From Lethocerus indicus (lineage: Eukaryota; Arthropoda; Insecta; Hemiptera; Belostomatidae): 64,000 bases of DNA. This document shows, in pieces, positions 25,807 to 39,900 of this stretch. Made by a program: the position numbers and the translations under genes. The notes below the pieces were generated by a model. It was given only the letters and a program-made list of their open reading frames with translations. It was not told the origin of the DNA and searched no databases. The first letter of the stretch is position 1; each line of letters starts with the position of its first letter. The stretch covers positions 3,898,034 through 3,962,033 of the forward strand of contig JACDQD010000006.1 of the NCBI GenBank assembly GCA_019843655.1, in the 5' to 3' direction.

Positions 25807-28800
25807 ATGCAGCAAGTGGACACAATTCAGCAGAATAACACTGTAAGTACAGCAATTTGTACGTATACCGCGTACAATCACTCATTTTATTGTTAAAATT
25901 ATTTTTGTGTTAAGTTTCTAAATTGTTTTTAAATTTCCCTCCTCAATATAAAGGTAGATTTAGAACTAGCCCGAATCAAAATTAGAGACAATGTTCAAAG
26001 CTAGGGCTACCATTATTTCTTCTTACGTGTCTGAAATTGCAAATAACGTAATTATTAAATAAATCAAATGAAAGAAATTCATTCTAATAACTTGTATCTT
26101 TATATATGTATACATGAGGAACTAGGTTTTGATTGAATTTGTTTTTGTTTGTTTGCAGGGAGCAATGGGGAAAAGCGGAGGTGAAGTCGGAAGCAGTGGA
26201 GGTGCGACAATGGGAGGTGGAGGTTCAGCAGTGGTCGGTGTCGGCGTTGGTGGTGGGGGCGGCGGGGTGGCGGCGGCGGCGTCAGCGGAGGCGGCGGCGG
26301 AGCACCGAAGGAACCTCTGCCGAGGGAAGAGCCGCACATCGAACCCATCAACGGTGTTGTACAGCCGCCTTTCATTCCGCCACCCCACCGCCCTGGCAGG
26401 CTCACCAACCAGTTGCAATTCATCCAAAAGAACGTCTTCAAAGCCGTCTGGAAACATCAGTACTCTTGGCCACTCCAGCAGCCAGTCGATGCCAACAAGC
26501 TCAACCTCCCGGTATGCCCATTGCCCATATATATCGACATGTAAACTATGGGAAATCAAACATTTCTGTGTATCGGTAAACTTTGTTAACTGCTGCTGTA
26601 TTGTTACTCATTTTGTGGACATGCTTCTAGCCCTTCAACAACTTTCTAAATTACAATTTTATTATTAAATCGATAAACACATTTTGGTATAGAATGTATG
26701 ACACAGACTGAAGAAATATAAGTACGGTGGGTCCGTCTAATTCTTGTAGTATAATTGTGATGAATGTCATCACCCAAAAAATGGCGGCAAATTATCTGGA
26801 ACCATCCGTAGGCTTTGAAACATAATTCGTAGTACACTCAGTTTTTATAATATAATGTTTGCGATATACTTAAACTTTAGCACATATGCAATCATATTTT
26901 CAAAATTATGAAAGGGTATCAAATTTTAAAAATAACTTCTTCACACATACCTGATCTTAACCTTAAGAACCTGATCTTAAAATCATTCAAAACTATTAAA
27001 ATACTCGTGTACATAATGTTATTCGTGGTCCATCCAACAATTATTTTTGTTACTCTATAATAAATGGTATTACATAGACAATTATAAAGTAAGAATAGAC
27101 AATTTTCAGATATTTCACTTTGGATTGTATGCACATATTCTTATTAGTGATGATTTCCAATCAGAAACATACATGAGAATGTTATTTATGAAACCAGTTG
27201 ATTTTTAAATAAGAATTTTAGATATTGTTTATTATTTTATTCAGTGATTGCATTATGCTTCTTTTTCAGGACTACCATAAGGTCATAAAGCATCCTATGG
27301 ATTTAGGAACAATTAAGAAGAGATTGGAGAACAATTATTATTGGTGTGGCAAAGAGTGCATACAAGACTTTAATACTATGTTTAATAATTGTTACGTGTA
27401 CAATAAACCTGGGGAGGATGTTGTTGTGATGGCTCAAACACTAGAAAAACTATATTTGGCAAAGGTGAGATTGTCAGCAAGTGGTATTAAATTATCAACA
27501 ATATTTTACAGCGATATCTGTATTTTCAAGTTATTTTGGAGACTCTAAATGATGATTGCACATGCGCGTCATATGAGGGTGCCTTGAATGTGCCTGGCCA
27601 CGTTCTGTTGTCATGGTTTTTTTTGAGGACACCATTTGTGATCTTATCGTGCTTACTGAAAAGAGTCCAATTCAGATTATCACTTACATAAAGGTTTCCT
27701 TAGCATTGTAAATATTGTTTATTCTTCTTAATAAAAAAAATATAAATATTGTAAATGTTATTAAATTTTGTTATTTGTAAAATTCTCCTACTGCGATAAT
27801 AGAAAAAAATACACCATAAATTTATATACTCAACTTACTTATGTTTATGTACTCAAATTGTTTTACAAGTGAAAATAAAAAGATTAGATTAGATTATTGT
27901 AAAAATAGCATTAGAAAGTGGAAATGTCTTTTTATAAAGTTTATTGATTGTAATGTTATAATTTTTTAGGTTGTAAAATATATAAAAAGTGTAATGTGAA
28001 TCCTAATAATTTTTGTTTAGAGTTTTTGAGTAAGATCTACTTAAAACAGAGATGGGTAAGGGGGAGGTTTTGCTCTTCTAAAAATTATTTAAATGTATAT
28101 TAATTTTAATGGGTATATGGATAAAATAATGAATTTATTTGCAGCATTCATTTCCAAAGGATTTAATCACATTTCTATAAAATCACTAAAAAGGGAGTCA
28201 ATGAATAGAAAAAATAGTTGTCTTCCCGTATTCATTGACTGTGATGCTTAATTAATTTAGCTGGAAGCGATGCCAAAAGAGGAAATTGAATTGGAGCCGC
28301 CGCCACCGAAGGGCTCAAAGCTGCAGAAGAAGGGTCGAGTTGGTCCCGGTACAGGAGGGAGAGGTGGGGGGATGGTGGGTACTGGAGGGAGGCCCGGCCG
28401 GCCTTCCAACTCTTCGGGTGTCGGCCAATCTCCCTCCGTCGTTCAGCCACCCCAGCAGCCGCAGCCCAACGTACTCCAGCCCCAGCAGCACCTACCGACC
28501 ACGATACCCGGCTCTACCGCCACTCCCACTGTACCTACCCCTATTCACAATTCTTTGCCAACTCAGGTAATATATACACTACTCAAGGAATTGCTAAGAA
28601 AAAAGTTTGATTCAACATTAGACAGGGCGCCTTGGTGGCTCGGGTCTGCGAGCCCTGAGGTCAGCGGTTTACACCGCACTGGAGCATGCATTCTCATGGA
28701 TGTTAGTTATGAAGAAGTTAGTCATAAGTAGTTACAGTGATCAGTGAATTAAGCACTCCCCTCTGGCTAAAAATTAGGAACAAATGAAAAAAAATAATGC

Positions 28801-29336
28801 ACATTGAAAGAAAATGTTGTACTGATTATTGGGAAAAGAATACTGAGCAATGTTGTATACATTGTGTATAAAGAATTGAGTATGCTACTAGAAATAAAAA
28901 TTATACTTTGGTATTATTCTACAAATTCCCCAGCACCTTTTTGTCTAGTTTAAGTTTACCTTCAATGGTATTTTATGCAGATCGTTCCTGTTTTCTCCTA
29001 AATATTTTTTAGTACATTTTAACATTTAGTTAGAACTCAATTTTATTTTGATTTTTTTTTGTGTTATAACATAATAGTAACATCTGTTAAAGAGACAATG
29101 TGCAGTTTATATCTTAAGTATGAGGTTTGCAGTGTGTGATACTGTACATTACATTTTATGTGTATTTCGGAGATATTTATTTTATGACTCATGAGTGAGT
29201 TAGTCTGAAACATTAAAAAGTGTAGGAGGCAGATTTTTCTCCTTATTCATGGGTCATAAACCATCGAGTTATTTAATTTTAGTTGCTATTACAGATGTCA
29301 TTGACTATGTATATGTCAGCTATATTACTTGATTAC

Positions 29337-29426
<90 letters not shown>

Positions 29427-32400
29427 TGTTGATATTAAAGAATAAAAGTTTTTTTAGGCAAGGTTTATTCCTCAAAACTCTATGTTTAATTAATTTTATG
29501 AATTAATCTGATGCACTATGTGGATTCTTTTATCCATCTGTGAAACCATTGATGTAATAACCAAACCATTTTTCTTTGATGTCCCTTTTCAGGATTTGTG
29601 GCTTCTCGGATATGAAAGTTATCACTGTATCTGATATATCACCTCTTCTGGAATGAAACATAATTTTTATATTGAAATAAATTTCAGATATTGGATTTGG
29701 ACCATTTTTATGCTCAGTAGTGCAAAGTTTCCTTGTTGTTTTCCATTCAAGGTCATGTATGAATCATTTCCTGCACTACATGTTCAAAAAGTTCAATGTA
29801 GCTTGATAATTTTTTGATATATTTTTATTCAGGTTAGAAATAACTATTTTCCATTTTAAAATTGAAAAAGAAAGAAACTTTTGTTTTATTTCCTGCAAAC
29901 ACTTAACTCAGAATAATAGGAATCATTTTGCATATATCTTAAATAATTATTAATAATAGTTACTTTTAGTTTAAATCACATGTAATGTTAGATGAGTTAA
30001 TAATGATTTACATTTAATATAAAAGGTGTCTCCTTGCGTTTTATAAGAAAGACAATAATAATAATACTTTCTTAAGTGTTACATGTACAAAATATTATTA
30101 AATTTATATTTCTGACTAAACTGTATTAAGATTATGCCTAAATCAATGAAAGTGAGAACATTTTTTTGTTAAATTCTATGTACAATTATAACAAAAAAAA
30201 TATTCTAATTTGATTAAAAATGAAATACTTTACCTTCAATGTTGATTATTTTTAATATATTTTTTCCAACATAACTTTAATGTTTATTTAAAACTGGCAT
30301 TCTTCATAAAAAACAACAAATACTTTCCATGAAGTTTTTATTTATTTAAAGAAAAATTTTCCCTACCTTTAAAATAAATAAATCACCCTTTTTTTAAAGA
30401 CAAAAGAAAAGAATGAAACAAGCCAATTTACATGAAAATAATAGAGAAGACTTTTATTTTGTGTGTGTGTATGGATTAATTAAGATGTGTTCATGTTCAT
30501 TGATCATAATCAGGAATAAGAATAATATTGTTAAGTATCTTGTTATGTAATTATCTATGAATAGAATATTTAAAAAATACATATATGTATATAATACATA
30601 CTGAGACTTATGTTATCAACAAACATTCAATAAGTGTAAAGGAGAAGCATTAAAACGTTGATTTGCCTCTGTTTCAGGTTGTTCAGCCAGTAAGTTCCAG
30701 TTACAATACACAACCTGCTGTAGAGAGCTCTCTCGGTATTACTGGCGGTATGGCACCGCGTAGTGGGAAAGGTGTAGTGACGCCCAGTGGCGGAGGCCCT
30801 GCTGCAGGCAAACATAAAAAAGGGGTCAAAAGAAAGGTGGACATGCCAAACGATAGTCCAGCTGCTTACGACCCCCTCTACACACCTGGTGATCCCAAAG
30901 CAGCCAAAGTTGGCACCAGGAGAGAATCTGGACGACATGTAAAAAAAGTAATTTTTAAAAATACAATTTATATTTCAAAAAAGATTTAATCTCAGTGAAA
31001 AGGGAATAACCACTTTTTGTTGGGACATTGTTATTATAAGAGGATGTCACGTTGTTGGTAACTTTGATGTGTCGCTGTAGGTAATACATCCCCAAAATTA
31101 TTATTTCAGTTTGGTAAATAATATTACTTTTTAGCCTCAGAGACAAACGGAAGACGGAATTGCATATGCACAAAGTCCCATGATACCATATCCTAGTGGT
31201 GCAAATTCAAACCAGGTAATCCACTGTGCATGTTTAATTGTGTAATTTAATAATAAAGTTGTTTGTGAGTTTGACTGTTAATGGCGTCTTTTTCTATTTC
31301 AGGCAATACATGAAGGTAAACCGAAAGAAAAATTGTCTGAGTCGTTGAAAGCATGCAATGAAATTCTAAAAGAACTTTTTTCAAAAAAACATTTCAACTA
31401 TGCTTGGCCATTTTACAAGCCTGTTGATGCGGAATATTTGGGTCTCCATGACTACCATGATATTATAAAAAAACCCATGGATCTTGGCACTGTCAAGGTA
31501 TTGTTGTTTTACAAGTTAATTGTTACTTAAAACTTCATATATATATATACACATCTGGTTTTTTGATATTTGGTTCAAATAATCATTTTTTTCCAGACTA
31601 AAATGGACAATAGAGAGTACAAAACATCTGCAGAATTTGCTGCTGATGTTCGGTTAATATTTACCAACTGTTACAAGTACAATCCACCCGATCATGATGT
31701 TGTTGCGATGGGAAGAAAGTTGCAGGATGTATTTGAAATGAGGTAATCATTTTTCAGTTATTCAATAATAATAATTATTATTATTATAAATAATATTCAA
31801 TAATTAATTATAAAAACAAATTTTTGTTTCTTCCAATATTGCTTTTGTTTTTGTTTATTGCATGCTTTTTATTTTATTTAAATATTGAATGCAATAATAA
31901 AATAATTCATATTATTATCACTACATAAATATTGAAAATTTTATTATAATATTATAAACTTGTTTATTTTTCCAGGTTCGCCAAGGTTCCTGATGACCCT
32001 CCAATTGGAACAGGTCCATTACCAGACAAAGAAGAAACTTCTACGACTGGTTCTGATACTGCTACCTCATCCGAAAGTGATGATTCAGGAGATGAAAGGG
32101 CCCGAAAACTTGTTCTCCTTCAAGAGCAGGTTATTTATGTTTTTATTTATATATAAATGAATTTTAATTAAGAAAGCGGTGTGGAAATATTGACATGTAA
32201 TGTTGGCTTATATATTTTACTGGATATTCACTGCTGTTTCTTTCATTACTTTGCACAAAATGACCCGTAACACCAATATACATCCTTGGAAAGATTAGGT
32301 ACAAAAATATCTTCAAATTTTTTTATTATGGATAGTGATCAATAAGTAAATTGATTAATTCCCATATTCCTGAACACTCAATGCTGCATTCATAGTTATT

Positions 32401-33933
32401 ACATATGTCTTTCATTCCTTAATTTTATAGTAGCATACAATATTAATTGATATTCTATTAATATACTAAGAAAAGAAGATTTATAAGAATGAGAAAAGTT
32501 TGAATTGTACACTTTATGAAGTGTTTTTGATTATGATTGATATTTTATTTTACAGTTAAAAGCAATGCAGGAACAGATGCGTAAATTAGTTGAAGAAAGT
32601 AGTAAAAAGAAGAAGAAGAAAAAGGACTCATCTATTTCAGGAAGTGGACTACCCAACAAGAAAGGAAGAAAGTCTCAGGAAAGATCATCTGTTACGAGTA
32701 ATAAAATTAATGACACTGTTGCAGCAAATGTACAGAATGTAGCCTTAGGTCCTGCGGGTGACATAAAACCATTAGACCCAATGAAGTCTGCTTCTGTGCC
32801 GGGTCGCAATTCTCTTGCCAGTACACCTAAACCCTCCAAGGCGAAAACTCCTGGTAGAGGGCCTGGTAAAACAGCCACCAATTCTCAACAGAAGAGACTG
32901 AAACCTAACAACAGATCGAACAATTCTAAAAAGAAAAATGCTGTTGTTGCACCACCGTTTGATTCAGAAGATGAAGACAGTGCCAAACCAATGTCCTATG
33001 ATGAGAAAAGACAACTTAGTCTCGACATCAATAAACTTCCTGGTGAGAATAAAGGAGAAATTAACTTTATTTCATACATATTATTTAGGAAATTCTGCAA
33101 GTATAAGTACTGAACGAATAATTCCTTTTATTAAATAATGCTGTGTTTTTTATTCATTTTTTGTTGTTTTTTCCAACACAGGGGACAAACTTGGTAGAGT
33201 CGTTCACATTATTCAGTCTCGCGAGCCATCACTTCGTGACTCAAATCCTGATGAAATAGAAATAGACTTTGAAACACTGAAACCATCTACGCTAAGGGAA
33301 TTGGAATCATACGTTGCATCATGCCTTCGGAAAAAGCCACGTAAGCCCTACTGTAAGTTGGTGTCCTTGCTTGGTTATGTGATGGCACATCTACACACAC
33401 ATCTGATGAAATTGCGTTCTGGTTTAAAAATATGGTTTTCTTTTATGAAATGATTTTAAAGATAATTAATTTCACAAATACATAAAAGAATATTTGAACT
33501 ATATTGTTTTTCTTTTCCTTGAATTGAATTAGGATTAGGATCACAGTCAAATTTTAGCATTTGGTTATATAACAGTTCAACAAGTTGCAGGTAAACAAAA
33601 TCTATGTATAATAATTAATTGTAATAATAACTATTTGACAAGTTACAGTTTAATTTTAATAAAGGGAGTAAATTATACACAAGTGTGGTGATGTGCCTGA
33701 GCATGGTGTTTCCCACCTATCTGTTCCTTCCTAATTTTTCTTCTTCCAATTAATCTTGGTTTGTGATGCATGTTGTGCAGAGTCAATTATTTTTTAGACA
33801 ATTATTATTTGGAAAGGTGGTTTATATAATTGCATGAGGTTCATCTCTATGTCCTTCATAACTCTTTTTCTTGTGTTACCTTTTCTTTGCATGCTCAGTA
33901 TATTTTGTGCATGCTTAGGATTAATAATTTACA

Positions 33934-33990
<57 letters not shown>

Positions 33991-36900
33991 CACACACAGA
34001 CACACAATTGTAATTTTCATAAAATATGCATATAATTTACAATTTTTTGTCTTTTGAAAATTGGTGAAATTGATACATTTTGAATTTTTTGCATAAATGA
34101 ACTTTTTGGTTCTTAATATTACACTGTTATTGAATACATTTTATTTTTGTTTGACTTAGGAATATAAATTCAATTTATCTCTATATTATTATTCGTACCA
34201 GTTTTTGTGCAGTGTAAAATTATTCCACACTGATTTGAATTTGTATTTCTCATGAAAAATAAACTGATCAGCTAAACAACAATGTTTGTCAGATATGAGA
34301 TATTAAAACTTGTCTTGTATTGGAAAAATTGTAATATTTAATTATTAACTTTATAGATAAAAAGGTGTCAGGTAAGTCAAAGGACGAAGTCATGGCTGAG
34401 AAGAAACAAGAATTAGAGAAGAGACTTCAGGATGTCACTGGGCAACTTGGAACAGCCAAAAAAACAGCTAAAAAAGGTGGGTGCATTGCCATTCTACTTA
34501 CCAGTTTCTTAAAAACTAGAATTCTAAGCATGATTTTTATTCCATAACCTACCTGTCATTACATTATTCTTTGAGTATTATTTCTCATAAATATTTTCTT
34601 ATTTGTCTTTAGAGTAATCATTCAAAATGAATTAAAAGTGTCTGATATGTATTATGTTAAGTACATGAAATTCCATATCTTAAATTATACACTGAAGTTA
34701 ATCAAATTTTTAATTTTTAAACTTAAAATGAATTCTAAAGTAAAGATACTAAAGATTACAATTAATTAATTTTAAATTCTCAGTTACTTAAAAGAAAATT
34801 TGTTAGGTTTTATGGAAAGTATTGTGGGGCACTTGCACAAAAAAAAAGGATCAAATATGGGTCAATGTAAGGTTTTAGTACAAAATTATGTATAGTTTTC
34901 CTCTTGTATAGACTGTGGTAACATAGTGTGAATGTAGTAGGTGGGCCATCACGGTTGTCCCAGTCATCATCCACAAGTACTGATACTGACTCCAGTAGTT
35001 CAAGTCTCTCGACCAGTTCCTCTGACTCCTCAGATAGTGAAGCAGGTAAGTCATAATTATAAATCTTCTAATGAAACATTCTTACAATGCATTTATGCAT
35101 CTACTTTCCCCCCAACTTCAGAGTAAGTTGCATGAAGAATCATAGACATACATTTATAATAGGTTACTTTTTAAAATTTATCCCAGAATCTGAAAATAAC
35201 CAATTTATCACAAATCTGAAAATGCAAAATACATTGCTATGTATACCGATCCTTTCAATGTGATTCACATAAATTTTTTAAAATCAGCTCATATAGGTCA
35301 TATAATTTAGATATCATTATCATCATCATCAATTTGATGAATGTGTTGTAATGAATATATATTGAAATAAAACTGTCAAGATCACAATTTTATTTAGATT
35401 AATAATATCAAACAAAGGAAGTGGGGGAAAGTAGATAAATCATGCAACTACAAATATGTAGTTGTCAGCTTCAATTAAACCTCTTTTTAAATATTTATTA
35501 TATGCTTTATTTGGTTCTTAAATAAAATGATGCAGTTTCTCAATGTCATGTAAAGAACTTTACATTTCTTTTTATTAAAGAACCAAGTTTTGTTATTACT
35601 ATAATTATTTCTTCACTTGAACTTTTTTCTTCCCCTCTTGGTCCCTTAATTACTCATCGTAGGAATAGTTAATTTGTAAACTAAAGAGACAGAATCAGCA
35701 GAGAAAATTATCTAATAGTTATGTGTTTTATATAATAAAACACATCATTTTACTTAACTGATATTCTATTGTTTTTTTATCCTTCCATTTGTATACACTA
35801 TTTTAGCATATCATTAACTACACACATTTATATATATTTATATATCTGTACTCTTATGTACAACTTTTGTACACACACACACGTATATATAATACATATT
35901 ACTCGAAATTATTTGATTTTATAAATTTATATTCATTGAATATTTCTTAAATCAGTTATAATAACCATTTTAAATCTATAATATAAATATTTTACATTTG
36001 TTTTGATTAATGGTAAGAGTAAAATAAAATGCCATATATTTCTTTCCATTTTGATATTCCTGGCTTAAAGAATAGGTTTAAAAGGAAATTTAGCTAATTA
36101 AAAAAATTTCAAATAGAATTGTTTTGGCATGGCTTAGAAATGGCAGCATTTGGGGTCGTTTTGGATCACCTAAACCTTTTAGTTTCTTGACCACAATCTA
36201 ACCAAAATCTTTCCTTCATTAATTTTATGTCATTGATCAAAATGTGCATTGAGAAACTGTTGAGTAGTAATATCAGTGGGGATGGAGATTTCATAACACG
36301 CTAAAACCATTCTTGTACAAAGTTAAATATGTTTCTCTTATCTTAAGAGGAAAGCAGTCAAATTCATTTATTAAATTCGTATCTTTGTCTAAGATTTTGC
36401 TAAATATTTGTATGAAAAAACTATATTCTCGAATACTAAATTAACATCAGTAGATCTTAACATTTTACCTTAATTTTTAAATCTCAGCTTACTTTTTAAC
36501 AATTACTATAATTATTTTTTCATAAATAAACTAATGACATAACAGTCTGTCATATATTTAATTAACGAAGAATCATTTATGTAATGTTATTCTGTCAGAA
36601 AACTTGCATATCTGATTTTTCTCAATTGAATGGATTGAGCTGTAATTGACCAGTATTAACTAAAGGCTTATGGGGTGGTTTAGATGTGAGAACATTTGAG
36701 AGGAAAGGAGGGTAATGTACCCGTTTTGTGTTTGTAGGTGTGAATAACCACAAGGCAGCGTAGTTTGTAATGAATACCCCTCCCGCACACCGTGAGTGTG
36801 GAGGGGCCAGATAAACTGTACACTGGGTTGTATATATTTATATTTGTAAGGTATATAGTTTACATATGAAAAAAAACGTTAGCCAAGAGTGCAGAATGTG

Positions 36901-39900
36901 TGATTGGGGTCAGCCAGCGTGGTTAATGAAGGTAGGGTGATCCTCTCAACCATTGTTCCTCTTCTCCCGTGATACTTACTTCCCCCCTTAAGTCTTCTCT
37001 TACTTAATGTTTACACACACACACTCAAAATGCTGGAGTTTTTGGAGTTGCAGACAATGTGACTGGGGGCTGTCGGTTGTGTCAGCTCCGTTGTTACTAA
37101 GTCAATTTTGTTTTAAGAAGCCGCTGTCTGCTGCCTCCAACCACATTGTTTGTACTCTGGCTGATTGGGAGCTTGGTTACACTGTGCGCAATTCTTTTCT
37201 CAATATGTTTCCAGACTATTTGTATATACTTTTATATTTACGAAATAAATGATTATAAAAATGTATAGTGTATTGTGAAAGACGTTCCGTAACCAAGCTT
37301 CTTATCTCAGCGTTAGGAAGAATGTTATTTTTTTTATTTCATTATTAGATGTACTACGCACCTAGGATTATACTTCAACCGAACACAGTTTTATTTAAAC
37401 GTAAGATAGTATAATAGAGTATTTATAAGAATCAAAACCATTTTTAAAATTTTGCTTTTGTAAGGGCTGTAGTATTTATATTTTATATTTCGAGCTTCTA
37501 ACAAAGTAAAATATTATTTAGATATTATATTTCTTGAGTTTTAACAACTGATCGTATAAGTATACAGTTTTATATGACATTTTATAAAGGGCTTTTACAA
37601 AGGGGGGGCTTTGACCATTGTGTCCTGGACATTGATGCTTGCTTGAAGAAATCACGTAGACGTGAGGGTACTTATCATCTTCGTGCAGACAGTCTCTCAA
37701 TTTGAGGTAGTAAATAGAGAGAGTGATGCTTAGTTTTAATGCCAAGGGCTATCCTGCATTCAATTAGGTTTTATACTAGTTGATGTGCAAAGTAGACCCA
37801 TTTATTGAACATTCGGCTTAAGATTGTTGCAATGCAACTCGTGTAATAAGCAGATTGTGCAATTCAGACACAACTTTAGCCCAATTTTTATATCTACAAA
37901 TAAATATGATTTATTGTAGTAATTTCTTTGACAAGTTTTTGAGTTTATTTAAGAAATTTAATAAATTGTAATATATCCCCTGGTTTAATAAACATTGATA
38001 GAGTACAATCAAGTAATATAAGTAACAGTAATTTGAACATATTAAACATGGACGTAACTTTTTTTTTATTTCAAGTACATGTAAGATAAGTTCTCAAAAA
38101 AGAAATTGTTTATGAAAAAGTATTTAAATTTAAATATATGGGCGAGTTGCCTCCTATCTCACATTGTTTACTTTACCTAATCGTCTTATTCTAGCAACAG
38201 GTCATTAGGAAAAAAACCGTTTCAAAAAGCCACATTGTTTTTATTTCTATGAATGAATATATACTAATGTGATTATAGTAATTTAATTTTACTCAGAGTT
38301 ACTAGAAAATTGTGTGTTCAACTGAAGATTATTTTGATGTTCAAGTTTGAGATAAATTGTCTTTCACAGACTTCACTCAGTTTATAGATAATATTTGTCA
38401 TGTTCTTAATTATGGGACAGGCATGTTAATGTGATATCTAGATCTATAACATATATTTACAAATACCATACCCTTCTATTCAAAGTCATTGAATTTAATT
38501 TATAATTGTCAACAAAAATTTGTTAACAGTTGCTGTTCATCAGAATTAAATTTTCAAAATTGTTGACTAGGGAACAGTGTTGGTTAAGCACACATTGTTT
38601 GTATAAAAAACTCTTGGAATGTTGGTTTTATTAATTTATGAATGATGAACACCAGCTTCTAAATTTCTTTTTATATATGTATTCAAAAGTCTACATATTG
38701 TTTACAAATTTCTGTCGTACTATATAAAACTTGATCAAAACATGTTCTCTCAATTTGTAATATGTTTTATTATTTTAAAACTCCAGCAATATAATGTGAC
38801 ATTCATATTGTAAATATGAATTGGGCTTATTATCACAAGGGAAGAAAATGTGTTGTGTGAGTGTGTACACATTATGTCATGACTTAATTCTGTGACCTTT
38901 TAGCGTACTATTCTTTTTTCAAACTGATTTACATTATCCTTCCTTTCAAAGTAATAAAATTTAAAAAAAAATCAATGTACAATTTTTTAATGTAAAAGTT
39001 GAAACAGTAAAAAAATATAAGTTGCTGTATACAGTTATTAATAAAATTATTGTAAGAAGAAGTTATACATGTTCAAATATTTGTTGTAAATATATAAATG
39101 TATAATGTGGGTATGCAGGTATTGGTGTCACTTCACTATGACTAAATTTTAAAGAATTAATTTATTGAGTAAAGTTGAAGGAAATAATAGATCCTTCTGT
39201 AAAAATTGTATCTAAACAGTGTTATTACAGTAAAAATAGTTTATTTTAAACTGAATAATGTATGAAATGTTTTATAATGAACTGATTTTGAAATAATACC
39301 TAAGTCTGTCATACCTCATAATAATTTTATAGTGCAGTATTAGTAATGAACTTTTATTTTAATACATTGTTTTGGCTTCAATAATTTCCACAAGGCCAAG
39401 ATGATACCTGCTTACCCTTTATAGCTGATATCCCTTTCCTCGTATTACACATTCTGCATATTTTTGGTCTGAACTCTTTAAAAAAAATGAAATTCCATGT
39501 TTTGGACTATTTGGGGTTTTATTCATGATGCACCGGAAGTTCAGTAATTTAAATGCACTTCAATTTTTTTTTCAAATATGAAAAGTAAAAAAAATTCTGA
39601 TTTACATGACAGAGTTGTTAATATTATGAATTTTAATATACTTTTTTCAAAGTGTTAAAGTATATTTTGTCTTTATTAAAATTGTTGATTTACATTCATC
39701 CAACAAAATGGCACAGGTAATATTCAACAATCTTAAATTGTAGGAATTGGTTAAAAACATTACCCTCTTTGGTAATGGAAGCCACAAACTCAGATGGAAA
39801 AGAAATATTTGGAAAAGCAAATCAGAATTGTTTTCACATGTATAGTTGTATTGGTTATTTTAGGGCGATCAGGAAGGGCTCCTAGAAAGAAAAGCAAGAA

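Larger units (their letters stand above)
35046..39863 (+). other. Long fs(1)h intron between exons 13 and 14
   Basis: This is the largest intron of the gene, about 4.8 kb, AT-rich. Apart from the candidate alternative terminal exon near 36.7-37.3 kb and short AC and TA tracts near 35,870, I see nothing coding. Confidence 0.6.

Noticed and set aside
26100..26579. Other open frames on both strands over fs(1)h exon 2
   Set aside because: They are shadows of the GC-rich exon in other frames; only the bromodomain frame has family similarity and fits exon 3.
28625..28700. tRNA gene
   Set aside because: Two hairpins are present but there is no acceptor stem, no proper B box and no anticodon-arm geometry.
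29339..29425. Functional Z-DNA or regulatory role for the (AT)n(AC)n tract
   Set aside because: Ordinary intronic microsatellite; nothing in the sequence supports more than that.
32565..33113. Independent 182-aa gene
   Set aside because: It is fs(1)h exon 10 read past its donor into the intron.
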